A stretch of DNA of 17,262 nt. Origin: Candidatus Thorarchaeota archaeon. Lineage in GTDB: Archaea > Asgardarchaeota > Thorarchaeia > Thorarchaeales > Thorarchaeaceae. The stretch spans positions 1-17,262 of the forward strand of contig JAEORG010000180.1 in assembly GCA_016841005.1 (NCBI GenBank). The letters are read 5' to 3'. Below, one piece after another: positions 1 to 6,804 of the stretch (position 1 is its first letter; every line of letters starts with the position of its first letter). Made by a program: the position numbers and the translations under genes. Under the pieces are notes generated by a model. The model ran no database searches, had not been told where the DNA came from, and saw only the letters and a program-made list of their open reading frames with translations.

Positions 1-226
1 ATCGCGGGTTGGAACTCACCCGCGTGAACCTGGAATCCCTAGTATCCGCGTGTCACTATCGCGCGGAGAATACGTCCCTGCTTCTTGCACACACCGCCCG
101 TCGCTCCATGCGAGCGGATCTGGGGTGAGGCGTTGTCCACTGGGCGATGACGAATCTTGGGTTCGCAAGTAGGGAGAAGTCGTAACAAGGTATCCGTAGC
201 GGAAGCTGCGGATGGATCACCTCCTA
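1..226 (+). rRNA. 16S ribosomal RNA, 3' end (partial)
   Basis: This is the 3' terminal portion of a small-subunit rRNA; the 5' part lies outside the window. It contains the universal decoding-region block around 88-105 (TTGCACACACCGCCCGTC), the AAGTCGTAACAAGG block at 177-190, the helix-45 stem-loop with GGAA loop (GTAGC/GCTGC, about 197-210) and the terminal GGATCACCTCCT with the anti-Shine-Dalgarno. The helix-45 stem pairs GTAGC with GCTGC rather than the common GTAGG/CCTGC, a change that keeps pairing. The exact mature 3' end (225-227) is inferred. No tRNA-Ala or 23S gene follows within the window. Confidence 0.97.
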
Positions 227-231
227 AGCTT

Positions 232-250
232 TCCTATCCTTAGGATAGGA
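232..250 (+). other. Perfect hairpin immediately after the 16S 3' end
   Basis: TCCTATCC, a TTA loop and GGATAGGA form a perfect 8-bp stem starting about 6 nt after the mature 16S end. It is in the right place for a precursor-processing or boundary structure. The corresponding stretch in the duplicate at 1653-1683 matches at only 15 of 31 positions and its stem is broken, so this hairpin is not preserved there. Confidence 0.6.
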
Positions 251-256
251 GTCGTA

Positions 257-328
257 CAACGCGTACGGGGTCAGGTGAGAAGGGACTTACCCTCCTATGC
301 TCACTGTTGAGCACCCTTTCATTTTTTG
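257..328 (+). repeat. 16S trailer repeat, copy 1 (reference copy, ends in T6)
   Basis: This is a 72-nt structured element in the 16S trailer. An inner stem pairs GGTGAG (274-279) with CTCACT (300-305) around a small AGGG/CCCT hairpin (281-284 with 290-293). GGGT (268-271) can pair with ACCC (313-316). The element ends in CATTTTTTG with T6 at 322-327, which fits archaeal termination on a T-tract. A near-identical copy lies at 1684-1755 and diverged copies at 6079, 6805, 7250 and 8966, all in the same orientation. It may be the transcript end of the rRNA unit, part of a precursor processing helix whose leader half is outside the window, or both. Confidence 0.75.
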
Positions 329-387
329 CATTATTCCAAAAGCATTGAAAATCTCGAATTCATGAGAAAGGATTTCTGAAATCACAT

Positions 388-398
388 TTCTTATATCT
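388..398 (+). promoter_or_regulatory. TATA-like element upstream of the esterase gene
   Basis: TTCTTATATCT lies about 60 nt before the esterase start. A transcript starting about 25 nt downstream would carry a leader of roughly 38 nt that includes the AGGAG ribosome-binding site at 446-450. A second AT-rich candidate (TTTTATATTG, 421-430) is too close to leave that site well inside the transcript. Confidence 0.35.
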
Positions 399-457
399 GT
401 GGCTCAAAGGCTTTTCTCAATTTTATATTGTAAACGCTTGTAAGCAGGAGAATCGAG

Positions 458-1600
458 ATGATCAAAGAGATTGTTGTAGGCGACAGGATAGTGGTTAAAT
501 CTGAAGTTCTTGGAGAAGATAGGATTGTTCTTATAAGGTGTCCCAAGAACTATCAAGTTTCTGACAAGAAGTATCCTGTGCTTTTTCTATTGGATGCAGA
601 ATTTTTCTTCTACCAAACTATAGCCGCAGTTGAGTTCTTATCGGAATGCGGATACATCAGCCCAAAACCAATTCCTGAGATTCTTATTGTTGGAATTGTT
701 AATGTAGATCGAAATCGGGACTACACACCAACTTTTGCTCCCAAACAGCGAGAAGTTCTTGAATTTCCAACAAGCGGAAAGGCTGAGAAGTTCCTTGAAT
801 TTCTAAAACTGGAACTCATTCCTCTAGTCGAAGAAAAATACCGGACGCACCCGTTTAGGATTTTGGCTGGTTGGTCACTAGGAGGATTGCTAACCATTCA
901 TAGCTTCTTATATCACTCTGATCTTTTCTCTGCCTATCTATCCATTAGTCCAAGTCTGTGGTGGGATGAAGATCTCTATGTAGAACGAACTAAAACTCTA
1001 CTATCTCAAGAAAAAGTATCTGATAAACCGCTAATCGTAACTGTCGGATCAGAAGAAGCAGGAGATATAGGACGAAGTGTTAGAGACGGATTTATTCCAC
1101 TTTTAAGAAGTCATTCGAAGAAGATTTCTAATTTCAAGGCTGTGGAACTTCCTCATGAGAATCACACATTCGGTCCCTACAAAGCATTCTACGAGGGAAT
1201 CAGAGTACTTTATTCCGACGATATAATATCACAAGATATCATTGACAATGGATTGGATGCTGTAAATTCATTTTATGAAAATCTCTCAAAGAAATATGGT
1301 TACGATGTTCTCATTCCAGAATCGACTTACTCCCAAGTTGCAAGTAGCTTGTATAGGCAGGGAAAAGAATCAGATGCCTTGAAGGTTGCGAAGACTTACC
1401 TGCAAGAATATCCTGAATCGTCCTATGCTCATTATTATGTTGGGACTAGATATCTAAGAGCTGAACTTATTGAATTAGCGCTAGAATATGTTGAGAAAGC
1501 TCTAGAAATTGAGTCAAACCAATTTGTGCCTGACTCTGAAAAAATATTTACTTATAATCTGAGGATGCAGGAGATAAAGGACATTAATTCTACTAAGTGA
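458..1600 (+). CDS. Alpha/beta hydrolase, esterase D/IroE-like, with C-terminal TPR-like region
   Basis: This 380-aa protein looks like a cytoplasmic serine esterase of the putative-esterase (PF00756-type) group, since no signal peptide is visible. The N-terminal strand reads PVLFLLDAEFF (40-50), typical of the family. The nucleophile elbow GWSLGG places the catalytic Ser at 140. His233 or His236 in the LPHENHTFGPY segment is the likely catalytic His, and an acid near 199-200 is possible. Residues about 289-352 look like TPR-type helices (SSLYRQGKESDALKVAKTYL and YVEKALEIES). Such tails occur on some family members. The ATG start is supported by AGGAG at 446-450. The substrate cannot be told from sequence. 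The gene sits between the real 16S 3' end and its degenerate duplicate, as if it arrived together with that duplication. Confidence 0.85.
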   Translation: MIKEIVVGDRIVVKSEVLGEDRIVLIRCPKNYQVSDKKYPVLFLLDAEFFFYQTIAAVEFLSECGYISPKPIPEILIVGIVNVDRNRDYTPTFAPKQREVLEFPTSGKAEKFLEFLKLELIPLVEEKYRTHPFRILAGWSLGGLLTIHSFLYHSDLFSAYLSISPSLWWDEDLYVERTKTLLSQEKVSDKPLIVTVGSEEAGDIGRSVRDGFIPLLRSHSKKISNFKAVELPHENHTFGPYKAFYEGIRVLYSDDIISQDIIDNGLDAVNSFYENLSKKYGYDVLIPESTYSQVASSLYRQGKESDALKVAKTYLQEYPESSYAHYYVGTRYLRAELIELALEYVEKALEIESNQFVPDSEKIFTYNLRMQEIKDINSTK

Positions 1601-1610
1601 TATTCTTCCA

Positions 1611-1652
1611 AACAAGGTATCTTTAGCTGAATCTGCGGATGAATCACTTTCT
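1611..1652 (+). pseudogene. Vestigial duplicate of the 16S rRNA 3' end
   Basis: These 42 nt align without gaps to 184-225 of the 16S gene with 35 identities. The changes destroy function: the GGAA loop of helix 45 becomes TGAA with a broken stem, and the anti-Shine-Dalgarno CACCTCCT becomes CACTTTCT. The following 31-nt spacer matches at 15 positions, and the next 72 nt match at 70, so the whole 145-bp unit (1611-1755 against 184-328) is colinear with no indels. It begins 10 nt after the esterase stop codon. It is a fossil 16S tail, not a working rRNA. Confidence 0.85.
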
Positions 1653-1683
1653 TTGCTATTCCCTCTGGAGGAGTAAGGTCATC

Positions 1684-1755
1684 CAACGCGTACGGGGTCA
1701 GGTGAGAAGGGACTTACCCTCCTACTCTCACTGTTGAGCACCCTTTCATTTTTTG
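1684..1755 (+). repeat. 16S trailer repeat, copy 2 (70/72 identical to copy 1)
   Basis: This copy differs from 257-328 only at two adjacent bases just before the inner stem's 3' strand, and keeps both the GGTGAG/CTCACT stem and the terminal T6 (1749-1754). It lies downstream of the esterase gene in the same direction and could end its transcript. It is much better conserved than the 16S-derived sequence attached to it. The rest of the gap to 1837 shows no other feature. Confidence 0.85.
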
Positions 1756-1837
1756 ATTATTGACTTCTAAGCGGAAAATAGGTATGGTTTTTGTATCTTA
1801 GAATTAATCACAGATTCAGTCATTAAAGAACGGTTTC

Positions 1838-2797
1838 TTAATGAAAATTAGTTAGATTGAGTTTGAGAACTAATTCTTTGTATCGATTCCTGATTGTAAC
1901 CTCAGTGACACAAGCAGCCTCAGCAATTTCTCTCTGAGTGAATCTATCATCTGTAATAACTCCAGCAATATAGAGAGCGGCAGCTGCTATTCCTCCGGGA
2001 TCTTTGCCAGCGGTGATTCCACTCTCCTTTGCACGAGTGATTATTGATATTGCTTCTTTCACTGCATCTCCACTCATGCCTATCTCTGATGAGATGCGAG
2101 GTATGAGATAGATTGCGGAAGGTAATGGTAGCTTTATCTCAGTATATCTTACAATATGACGGACTGCTTTGCCCAATTTATAGCGATCCATACCAGCCTC
2201 TACAGTTACTTCATTGAGAAGTCTTGGAACTCTATGTATTCGACAAGCGATGTAAATAGATGCTGCCACCATTGATGAGATTGATTTTCCACGAATAAGC
2301 TTCTTTTTCAAAGAAACTCTATAGACCTTCGATGCTGTTTCTTGGATATCTCGAGGAATTCCAAGTTGAGAAGTCATTCGACTCATTTCCATCAGTGCAA
2401 GTGACAAATTCCTTCTATCTGACTGAGAGAAAACACTTCTTCGCTGCCACTTACGCATTCTATAAAGTTGTGCACGCTTATTTCCCGAAATAGAGTTACC
2501 ACTTGCATCCTTGTCAGCCCAACTAATTACTGTGGCGAGACCCTTGTCAGGTAGCATGAGATTTTCAGGACTTCCTGTCCTTGCACGTGTATTGTATTCC
2601 TCAGATGTGAAGGACCGCCATTCAGGACCAGGATCAATAATGTTAGATGATAAAACTGACCCACATGCAGTACATATCTGTTCTCCACGAACTCTGTCTA
2701 TGTGAAATTCCTGAGACCCACAGCTTGAACAAGCAATCTTTCTCGCTACTTCTTTTAGTCGTCCTACCATATTGAATGACTCCATTAACTGTTTCAT
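1838..2797 (-). CDS. tfb: Transcription initiation factor TFIIB (TFB)
   Basis: TFB recruits RNA polymerase to TBP bound at the promoter. The 319-aa protein has the full family layout. An N-terminal zinc ribbon has Cys23, Cys26, Cys42 and Cys45. A B-reader/linker segment follows (GPEWRSF at 57-63, DKGLATVISWADKDASG at 84-100). The first cyclin repeat spans roughly 110-210 and the second about 215-310, including GKDPGGIAAAALYIA and a C-terminal helix-turn-helix (FTQREIAEAACVTEVTIRNRYKEL). The usual His-Asp before Lys-Gly-Leu in the linker is Pro-Asp here (LPDKGL). Only 3 nt separate its start from the stop of the upstream gene and no clear Shine-Dalgarno is seen, so coupled translation is likely. 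Met5 or Met10 are alternative starts. Archaea often carry several TFB genes, so it need not be the only one. Confidence 0.95.
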   Translation of the reverse strand: MKQLMESFNMVGRLKEVARKIACSSCGSQEFHIDRVRGEQICTACGSVLSSNIIDPGPEWRSFTSEEYNTRARTGSPENLMLPDKGLATVISWADKDASGNSISGNKRAQLYRMRKWQRRSVFSQSDRRNLSLALMEMSRMTSQLGIPRDIQETASKVYRVSLKKKLIRGKSISSMVAASIYIACRIHRVPRLLNEVTVEAGMDRYKLGKAVRHIVRYTEIKLPLPSAIYLIPRISSEIGMSGDAVKEAISIITRAKESGITAGKDPGGIAAAALYIAGVITDDRFTQREIAEAACVTEVTIRNRYKELVLKLNLTNFH

Positions 2798-2800
2798 ATT

Positions 2801-3307
2801 CTATGAGGATAAATCGAAGCTCTCCATCAGCTTAGTGTGGATGGGGTGTTCAACAACTGATTCTAGTCCATTCTTTCTTACCCCAACATAAATTGAGAAC
2901 AAGACTATCAAACCATACGGTCCTCCATCTGGAGAGGGAACTATCACTGCAGACCATCTTTTCTTCGAGTAGGACCGAGAAGTTGTAAAATCTCTTGAAA
3001 TTCTCTGGATTCCCGCAAGCGTTACATTACCCTTCTTGTGTAGACGAGTTGGAATATACTTTGAGTCGTAAAATAGTCTACCAATGATCTTCTCCAGTGT
3101 CACATGATCATGTGTTTTGCTTCTATACCCCCAAACTTCGAAGGTAATGGAATCACTAGGTTCACGAGACAATTTCATATAGCAACCCGGTTGAGGGAAT
3201 TTTGTTAATGCCATTGCGGTACCTGACCTATCTACTTCGAAAGCAATAGGTGGCATATCATTATTCCATGTTTCAGAAAGTGTAGAAAAAATTAGGCCCG
3301 TATCCAT
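2801..3307 (-). CDS. Hypothetical protein encoded upstream of tfb
   Basis: I do not recognise this 168-aa protein. It has no signal peptide, membrane helix or cysteine cluster. The sequence looks like a mixed alpha/beta fold with several likely strands (IAFEVDRSG, SITFEVWGYRS, WSAVIVPS, GLIVLFSIYVGVRK) and a basic middle (about 95-117). The ATG start has a good ribosome-binding site, AGGTGA at 3315-3320, with a 7-nt spacer. Its stop lies 3 nt before the tfb start, and the stop codon of a small upstream frame directly abuts its own start, so the three form one transcription unit. A role tied to transcription is possible from context only. Confidence 0.75.
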   Translation of the reverse strand: MDTGLIFSTLSETWNNDMPPIAFEVDRSGTAMALTKFPQPGCYMKLSREPSDSITFEVWGYRSKTHDHVTLEKIIGRLFYDSKYIPTRLHKKGNVTLAGIQRISRDFTTSRSYSKKRWSAVIVPSPDGGPYGLIVLFSIYVGVRKNGLESVVEHPIHTKLMESFDLSS

Positions 3308-3421
3308 CTACAGGTCACCTACATTTTCAGTTTCAACATCGTATTCCTCTGTCTTTCTGATAATAATCTCTATTCGTCCATTTTCTCCAGGAAAATCGGT
3401 AATCGGTAATCTCTCTCTCAC
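3308..3421 (-). CDS. Possible 37-aa small protein at the head of the tfb operon
   Basis: A short frame opens at a GTG and ends in a TAG that directly precedes the ATG of the next gene (TAGATG). The product is acidic and has a protein-like composition, including RERLPITDFPGENGRIEIII and KTEEYDVETENVGDL. The open frame continues upstream to a stop at 3452-3454 without an ATG. The ribosome-binding site of the following gene is built into its last codons, which suits translational coupling. No Shine-Dalgarno is seen before the GTG. It could be a genuine small protein or the 3' remnant of a larger gene. Confidence 0.4.
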   Translation of the reverse strand: MRERLPITDFPGENGRIEIIIRKTEEYDVETENVGDL

Positions 3422-3724
3422 ATTAGTCCGCTCATAAACATCTTCACAATATCAATCGCACAAGACCCAATCCTAGGGGTAGAAAAGAATCTGATGTTGA
3501 CACATCTGGGAAAAATCTAGTGACTATCAAATAAATGAAATTGGCAATGATGACCTAATAATGGCCATACTACACAATTCCCATCATGCGTTCTCCTTTG
3601 CTAATAAAATTAAATGAAACATTATGTTATGAACCTTCGGGTTTACGAGATTTCTTTGTTTGAAAAAATTCATCATTTGATATGTCATCCACCAACTCGA
3701 TATCCCTCAGACAATGCAGGACTC
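3422..3724. other. Intergenic stretch with no confident gene
   Basis: About 300 nt lie between the tfb operon and the 194-aa gene. On the minus strand a 33-codon open frame runs down to a TAA at 3627-3629, just after the stop of the 194-aa gene and in another frame. Its end reads DDISNDEFFQTKKSRKPEGS, which looks peptide-like, but it has no ATG. A strong ribosome-binding-like AAAGGAGAA precedes an ATG near 3590 that stops after five codons. I see no RNA gene or repeat here. Confidence 0.4.
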
Positions 3725-4309
3725 TCAAACACCTATTGTTTTTGACTTAGAAGGTTCCCAACCCAATTTCTTTGCTTTCTTGAACGCCTCACTAGCTTCG
3801 TCATATCGTCCTAGAATCCACAATACTAGTCGGAGTTCATTCCAAAGTTCTGAATTAGCCTTATCTTCTTTAAGCCTATTTCGAAGTTTCTCTTCTATCA
3901 CTTTGTACCTGACAAGATCTTTTTGATTTACAGCTTGAGCTGCTCGAAGAACACCTAAGATGAATTCTCCTGAACGTTCTAGTGTATACGATTGAAACTC
4001 AATTGGGGTCTCTTTCAGGAATGTATTGATGACCACATTAGGTGTATCTTCTTCTCTCCTTATCTCTCCACGAATTAGTCTTCTCTCGTAATCATGTTGC
4101 AGAAAATCTAGGAACTCTTTCATTTGAACGACGACCTCGTCATTTTCTCCTAGATTTTCACAAGCTCTTTGCCATTCGTAATAGATTATTTCAGATCCCA
4201 CTGTATAGAGTAGATTTGGTGTTAGCCTCATTTTCTTCAAGTCTGTCAGAAGGGTCTTGATACTATACGTATCACGTTTCTGTATCTTTGCTCTCTCAAG
4301 ATCATTCAT
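3725..4309 (-). CDS. Hypothetical helical protein with C-terminal TPR-like motif
   Basis: This 194-aa protein is likely cytoplasmic and mostly helical, rich in charged residues, with no membrane segment or signal peptide. Its last third (LWNELRLVLWILGRYDEASEAFKKAKKLGWEPS) looks like one TPR-type helical hairpin, suggesting protein-protein contact. I do not recognise the family. I start it at the ATG at 4309 rather than the GTG at 4321, because that GTG is inside GAGGTGA, a good ribosome-binding site 8 nt before the ATG. A TATA-like element at 4373-4380 suggests it has its own promoter, although the MFS gene lies 134 nt upstream on the same strand. Confidence 0.7.
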   Translation of the reverse strand: MNDLERAKIQKRDTYSIKTLLTDLKKMRLTPNLLYTVGSEIIYYEWQRACENLGENDEVVVQMKEFLDFLQHDYERRLIRGEIRREEDTPNVVINTFLKETPIEFQSYTLERSGEFILGVLRAAQAVNQKDLVRYKVIEEKLRNRLKEDKANSELWNELRLVLWILGRYDEASEAFKKAKKLGWEPSKSKTIGV

Positions 4310-4372
4310 ACCAATAATCACCTCAAACTATCACATGTTGATTCGAATTATCTTATTTCTCCTGTTAATCCG

Positions 4373-4380
4373 ACTTATAA
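4373..4380 (-). promoter_or_regulatory. TATA-like element upstream of the 194-aa gene
   Basis: On the minus strand this reads TTATAAGT within GGATTATAAGTCGG. A start about 25 nt downstream would leave a leader of roughly 40 nt that contains the GAGGTGA ribosome-binding site of the gene starting at 4309. Confidence 0.4.
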
Positions 4381-4455
4381 TCCACATTTGAAAACATCTG
4401 ATGCTATAATCCAAACTTATCGCAAAATTCGATAATGAATTTTTACATATTCACT

Positions 4456-6006
4456 CTACTTTTCTAATGGTTTGTCTTCTGCATCTAACCGTTCTGTACT
4501 CTTTTCTGCTTTCATATCTTTAATCCTCTTTCTCCATGTTTTCTTGCGAATATCCGTTAGTGGAACTTGGAATGTCTGCCGCAACCCATCTATAGTTGTG
4601 AGAGTTCGAACATTTCGACGTGTTCCTGCAAGTATTGCATCTAAAACAATGCGTTCCTCTACTTCACCTATCTCTTTTACGTAAGCTAATCTATGAAGTG
4701 AGTATATTCCAACAAGCACAGAGAGGATGAAAACAAAATCCAATCCCGAGATTCGATAAGCTGGTAAGAAGACTATGACTTCATTATTTGGACCATACCA
4801 AGTTAGAGCAAACTCCAATGTATTACTCGCAAAGAGGTCTGCTAATACTCCTCCGATTAAAGGACCAATCGCTCCTGCTACTGCAATTATAGCACCTCTT
4901 GCAGCAAAATATGACATTGTCCGTCCCCTCGGAGCTAATTTTAGTCCTATGTTACCTGAGGTTAAATTAACACCTGCGGCAGAAAATCCAGAGATGATGT
5001 GAATTATAATCAGGAGAGGTATTAAGAAGAAGTATAATTCTGCTATACTTGAAAGAGTCCACAAGAATGTACTGAAGATGAACAAGGGCACCGATATCTG
5101 TAGGATTGTTTTGTTACTGTATCGATCTGAGAGCCGTCCCCAGAATCTGAAGAAAATAATACTTACAAACTGAGTTAATGCTGCAAGAATTGTTGCAAAT
5201 AGAAAACTCACACCGAGTCTTGCGAGGAGATACACTGTAAAGAATGATGCAGCTAAGGATGTACTTAATGTCCAGACCACAGAAAACCAAATCAAATTCT
5301 TGAAATTAGCATCTTCAAATGGTTGTTTAATGAGGTCCCTAAAAGTGGTCTTGACACTTGGAAATCTAAGCTGTGGTTCAGGTGTAGTCACAGTATAATA
5401 GATTGCAATTATTCCTGCTAGAAAGGCAATAACAAAAATGAAAGAATAACCGAATTGAGTTGAACCTGGAAGAGAAATATCCCATTGTGTGATGAAATAT
5501 CCTCCAGATACTGATAACACAATAGCGACAAGACTGCTCAAAGCCATTCTTCTAGAGAAAAAATGACCCAATTTATTTTCTGGAACAAGGTCTCGCAACC
5601 ATGAATTCCAACTTGGTGACCCTATTGCCGTAAAAGCTGCTTGAAATCCGACAGTAACCACTAGTAGAATATAGCTATTTGCAAAAGACCCCATGAAAGG
5701 AATCAACGCCATTAAGACAATACCAACCCGATTCCCAAGTTGTGTAAGTAGATTTACTTTTCTTCTCTCACCAATCTTTTCCACAAAAGCAACTGCAGGA
5801 ATCTGAAGAAGTTGTACGAATGAGGGCACTGCAGCTATTATCCCTATCACTGTATTAGGAGCCCCAAGAAGCAGAGCGAAGCCAACAAGAAACACTCCTT
5901 CTGTTAGAGTGTTTTTTACTTGTGCAGTCACTCCCTGCATCATCATCTTTGAGAGCCCTTTTTCGATCTGCTCTTCGGTTAATCCAATTTCTGTATCTGT
6001 TGACAA
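4456..6006 (-). CDS. Major facilitator superfamily (MFS) transporter
   Basis: This 516-aa polytopic membrane protein has about 12 hydrophobic segments between residues 35 and 440 in two halves joined by a loop near 205-230. The second half carries an MFS motif A-like loop, GRLSDRYSNK (290-299), and a weaker counterpart, EKIGERRKVN (76-85), lies in the first half. The C-terminal ~75 residues are a charged, probably cytoplasmic tail. The family moves small solutes by facilitated diffusion, symport or antiport, and the substrate cannot be inferred. The frame begins at a TTG with no clear Shine-Dalgarno. There is no in-frame ATG until Met21-23, and a start there would remove an acidic N-terminal segment. 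Upstream lies a TATA-like CCTTAAACCATATC (minus strand, about 6058-6070). Confidence 0.85.
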   Translation of the reverse strand: MSTDTEIGLTEEQIEKGLSKMMMQGVTAQVKNTLTEGVFLVGFALLLGAPNTVIGIIAAVPSFVQLLQIPAVAFVEKIGERRKVNLLTQLGNRVGIVLMALIPFMGSFANSYILLVVTVGFQAAFTAIGSPSWNSWLRDLVPENKLGHFFSRRMALSSLVAIVLSVSGGYFITQWDISLPGSTQFGYSFIFVIAFLAGIIAIYYTVTTPEPQLRFPSVKTTFRDLIKQPFEDANFKNLIWFSVVWTLSTSLAASFFTVYLLARLGVSFLFATILAALTQFVSIIFFRFWGRLSDRYSNKTILQISVPLFIFSTFLWTLSSIAELYFFLIPLLIIIHIISGFSAAGVNLTSGNIGLKLAPRGRTMSYFAARGAIIAVAGAIGPLIGGVLADLFASNTLEFALTWYGPNNEVIVFLPAYRISGLDFVFILSVLVGIYSLHRLAYVKEIGEVEERIVLDAILAGTRRNVRTLTTIDGLRQTFQVPLTDIRKKTWRKRIKDMKAEKSTERLDAEDKPLEK

Positions 6007-6078
6007 CTTCCCATCATCCGTTATGTCTGAAAATATGTATCTACTAACCTATAGATATGGTTTAAGGTGGGAATCGCA

Positions 6079-6148
6079 CAACTCTTACGGAGTCAGATGA
6101 GAATGGACTCACCCTCCACTCTCATCATTGAACGCTCTTCATTTTGTG
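6079..6148 (+). repeat. 16S trailer repeat, copy 3 (diverged)
   Basis: The element aligns along its whole length with copies 1 and 2 (about 79% identity, two single-base gaps by hand). The inner stem is kept by paired change: GGTGAG/CTCACT in copies 1 and 2 is GATGAG (6096-6101)/CTCATC (6121-6126) here, turning a G-C pair into A-T and a G-T wobble into G-C. The terminal T-run is interrupted (TTTTGTG). It lies between two minus-strand genes, so it does not end a plus-strand protein gene that I can see. Confidence 0.75.
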
Positions 6149-6191
6149 GTATTCTTTCTTATTCAATGTAAATTCGAGTGTTCATTTTATT

Positions 6192-6229
6192 CTGGCTCTA
6201 CACCTACCATCACGTATTTGCGTAGCCAG
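6192..6229. repeat. Inverted repeat downstream of the TIGR04076-like gene
   Basis: CTGGCTCTAC (6192-6201) and GTAGCCAG (6222-6229) can form an 8-bp stem with a 2-nt bulge and a 20-nt loop. It lies after the 3' end of the minus-strand gene ending at 6282 and could be a transcript-end structure. Nothing else is recognisable in 6149-6281. Confidence 0.3.
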
Positions 6230-6281
6230 AGATCTAACTACTATCAAACTTTCATTGATACTGAAATTATAAACTTCAATC

Positions 6282-6785
6282 CTACCATTCTATTCTCTTA
6301 CTTTTATTATCCTCATAACATGTTTCACAGACACGTAACGGAAACTTAGGTTCCATGCAAATCAATTGGTGTGATTGAATATCGTCATTGATTATCTTCA
6401 GCGGTTTACCGCACAAGTTACATCCATATAACGCAGTAATTTCGAACTTAATCTCCCGGGACGGGCAATTATACACTCTCACATTTCGCTCTGGACTTCC
6501 CAGTTCCCGCATATCACCAAAGACTCGCAGCGAGTGCAAAACTGGATACATTCCAACAAGGCTCTCTATACAAATTCCCTCAGGAGAATTGTAACTAAAA
6601 TCAAACTCTTGTCCAACTTTATGCCCTGCACGACAATTTCCGTCCCCAACTATTTTTATCTTGAAATTAACTGGTTCTTTCCAATTATCTCGAAGCCTTA
6701 AAATCGAACCCTGTTCGGAACTTTTTTCGCTTGTCAAGAATAACACCAATAGATATTGTACCACCGATTTGGACAATTTCTCCAT
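6282..6785 (-). CDS. TIGR04076-like domain protein with C-terminal zinc-binding Cys/His module
   Basis: Residues about 40-118 resemble the small TIGR04076 family of unknown function: FKIKIVGDGNCRAGHKVG (Cys51, His55), then PEGICIESL (Cys72), a hydrophobic YPVLHSLRVFGD segment and a late Cys (Cys107) before a final strand. A second module follows with CNLCGKP (Cys122, Cys125), His139, Cys143 and CETC (Cys153, Cys156), which looks like a treble-clef or ribbon zinc site. The family is usually little more than the first domain, so the added module is notable. The first 37 residues are unusual and include a hydrophobic run (VVQYLLVLFL). The start at 6785 has no Shine-Dalgarno and could lie further downstream. 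The function is unknown. Metal binding is inferred from the cysteines. Confidence 0.65.
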   Translation of the reverse strand: MEKLSKSVVQYLLVLFLTSEKSSEQGSILRLRDNWKEPVNFKIKIVGDGNCRAGHKVGQEFDFSYNSPEGICIESLVGMYPVLHSLRVFGDMRELGSPERNVRVYNCPSREIKFEITALYGCNLCGKPLKIINDDIQSHQLICMEPKFPLRVCETCYEDNKSKRIEW

Positions 6786-6804
6786 ATGGGTTTTCCGAGT
6801 TGGA

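Noticed and set aside
3714..3926. Plus-strand frame opposite the 194-aa gene
   Set aside because: Ser/Leu-rich antisense shadow of a better coding frame on the minus strand.
6006..6047. 16S-like tail upstream of trailer copy 3
   Set aside because: Only a few short words (AAC, ATCCGT) match at the expected distance, and the segment abuts the MFS gene start; not supportable by eye.
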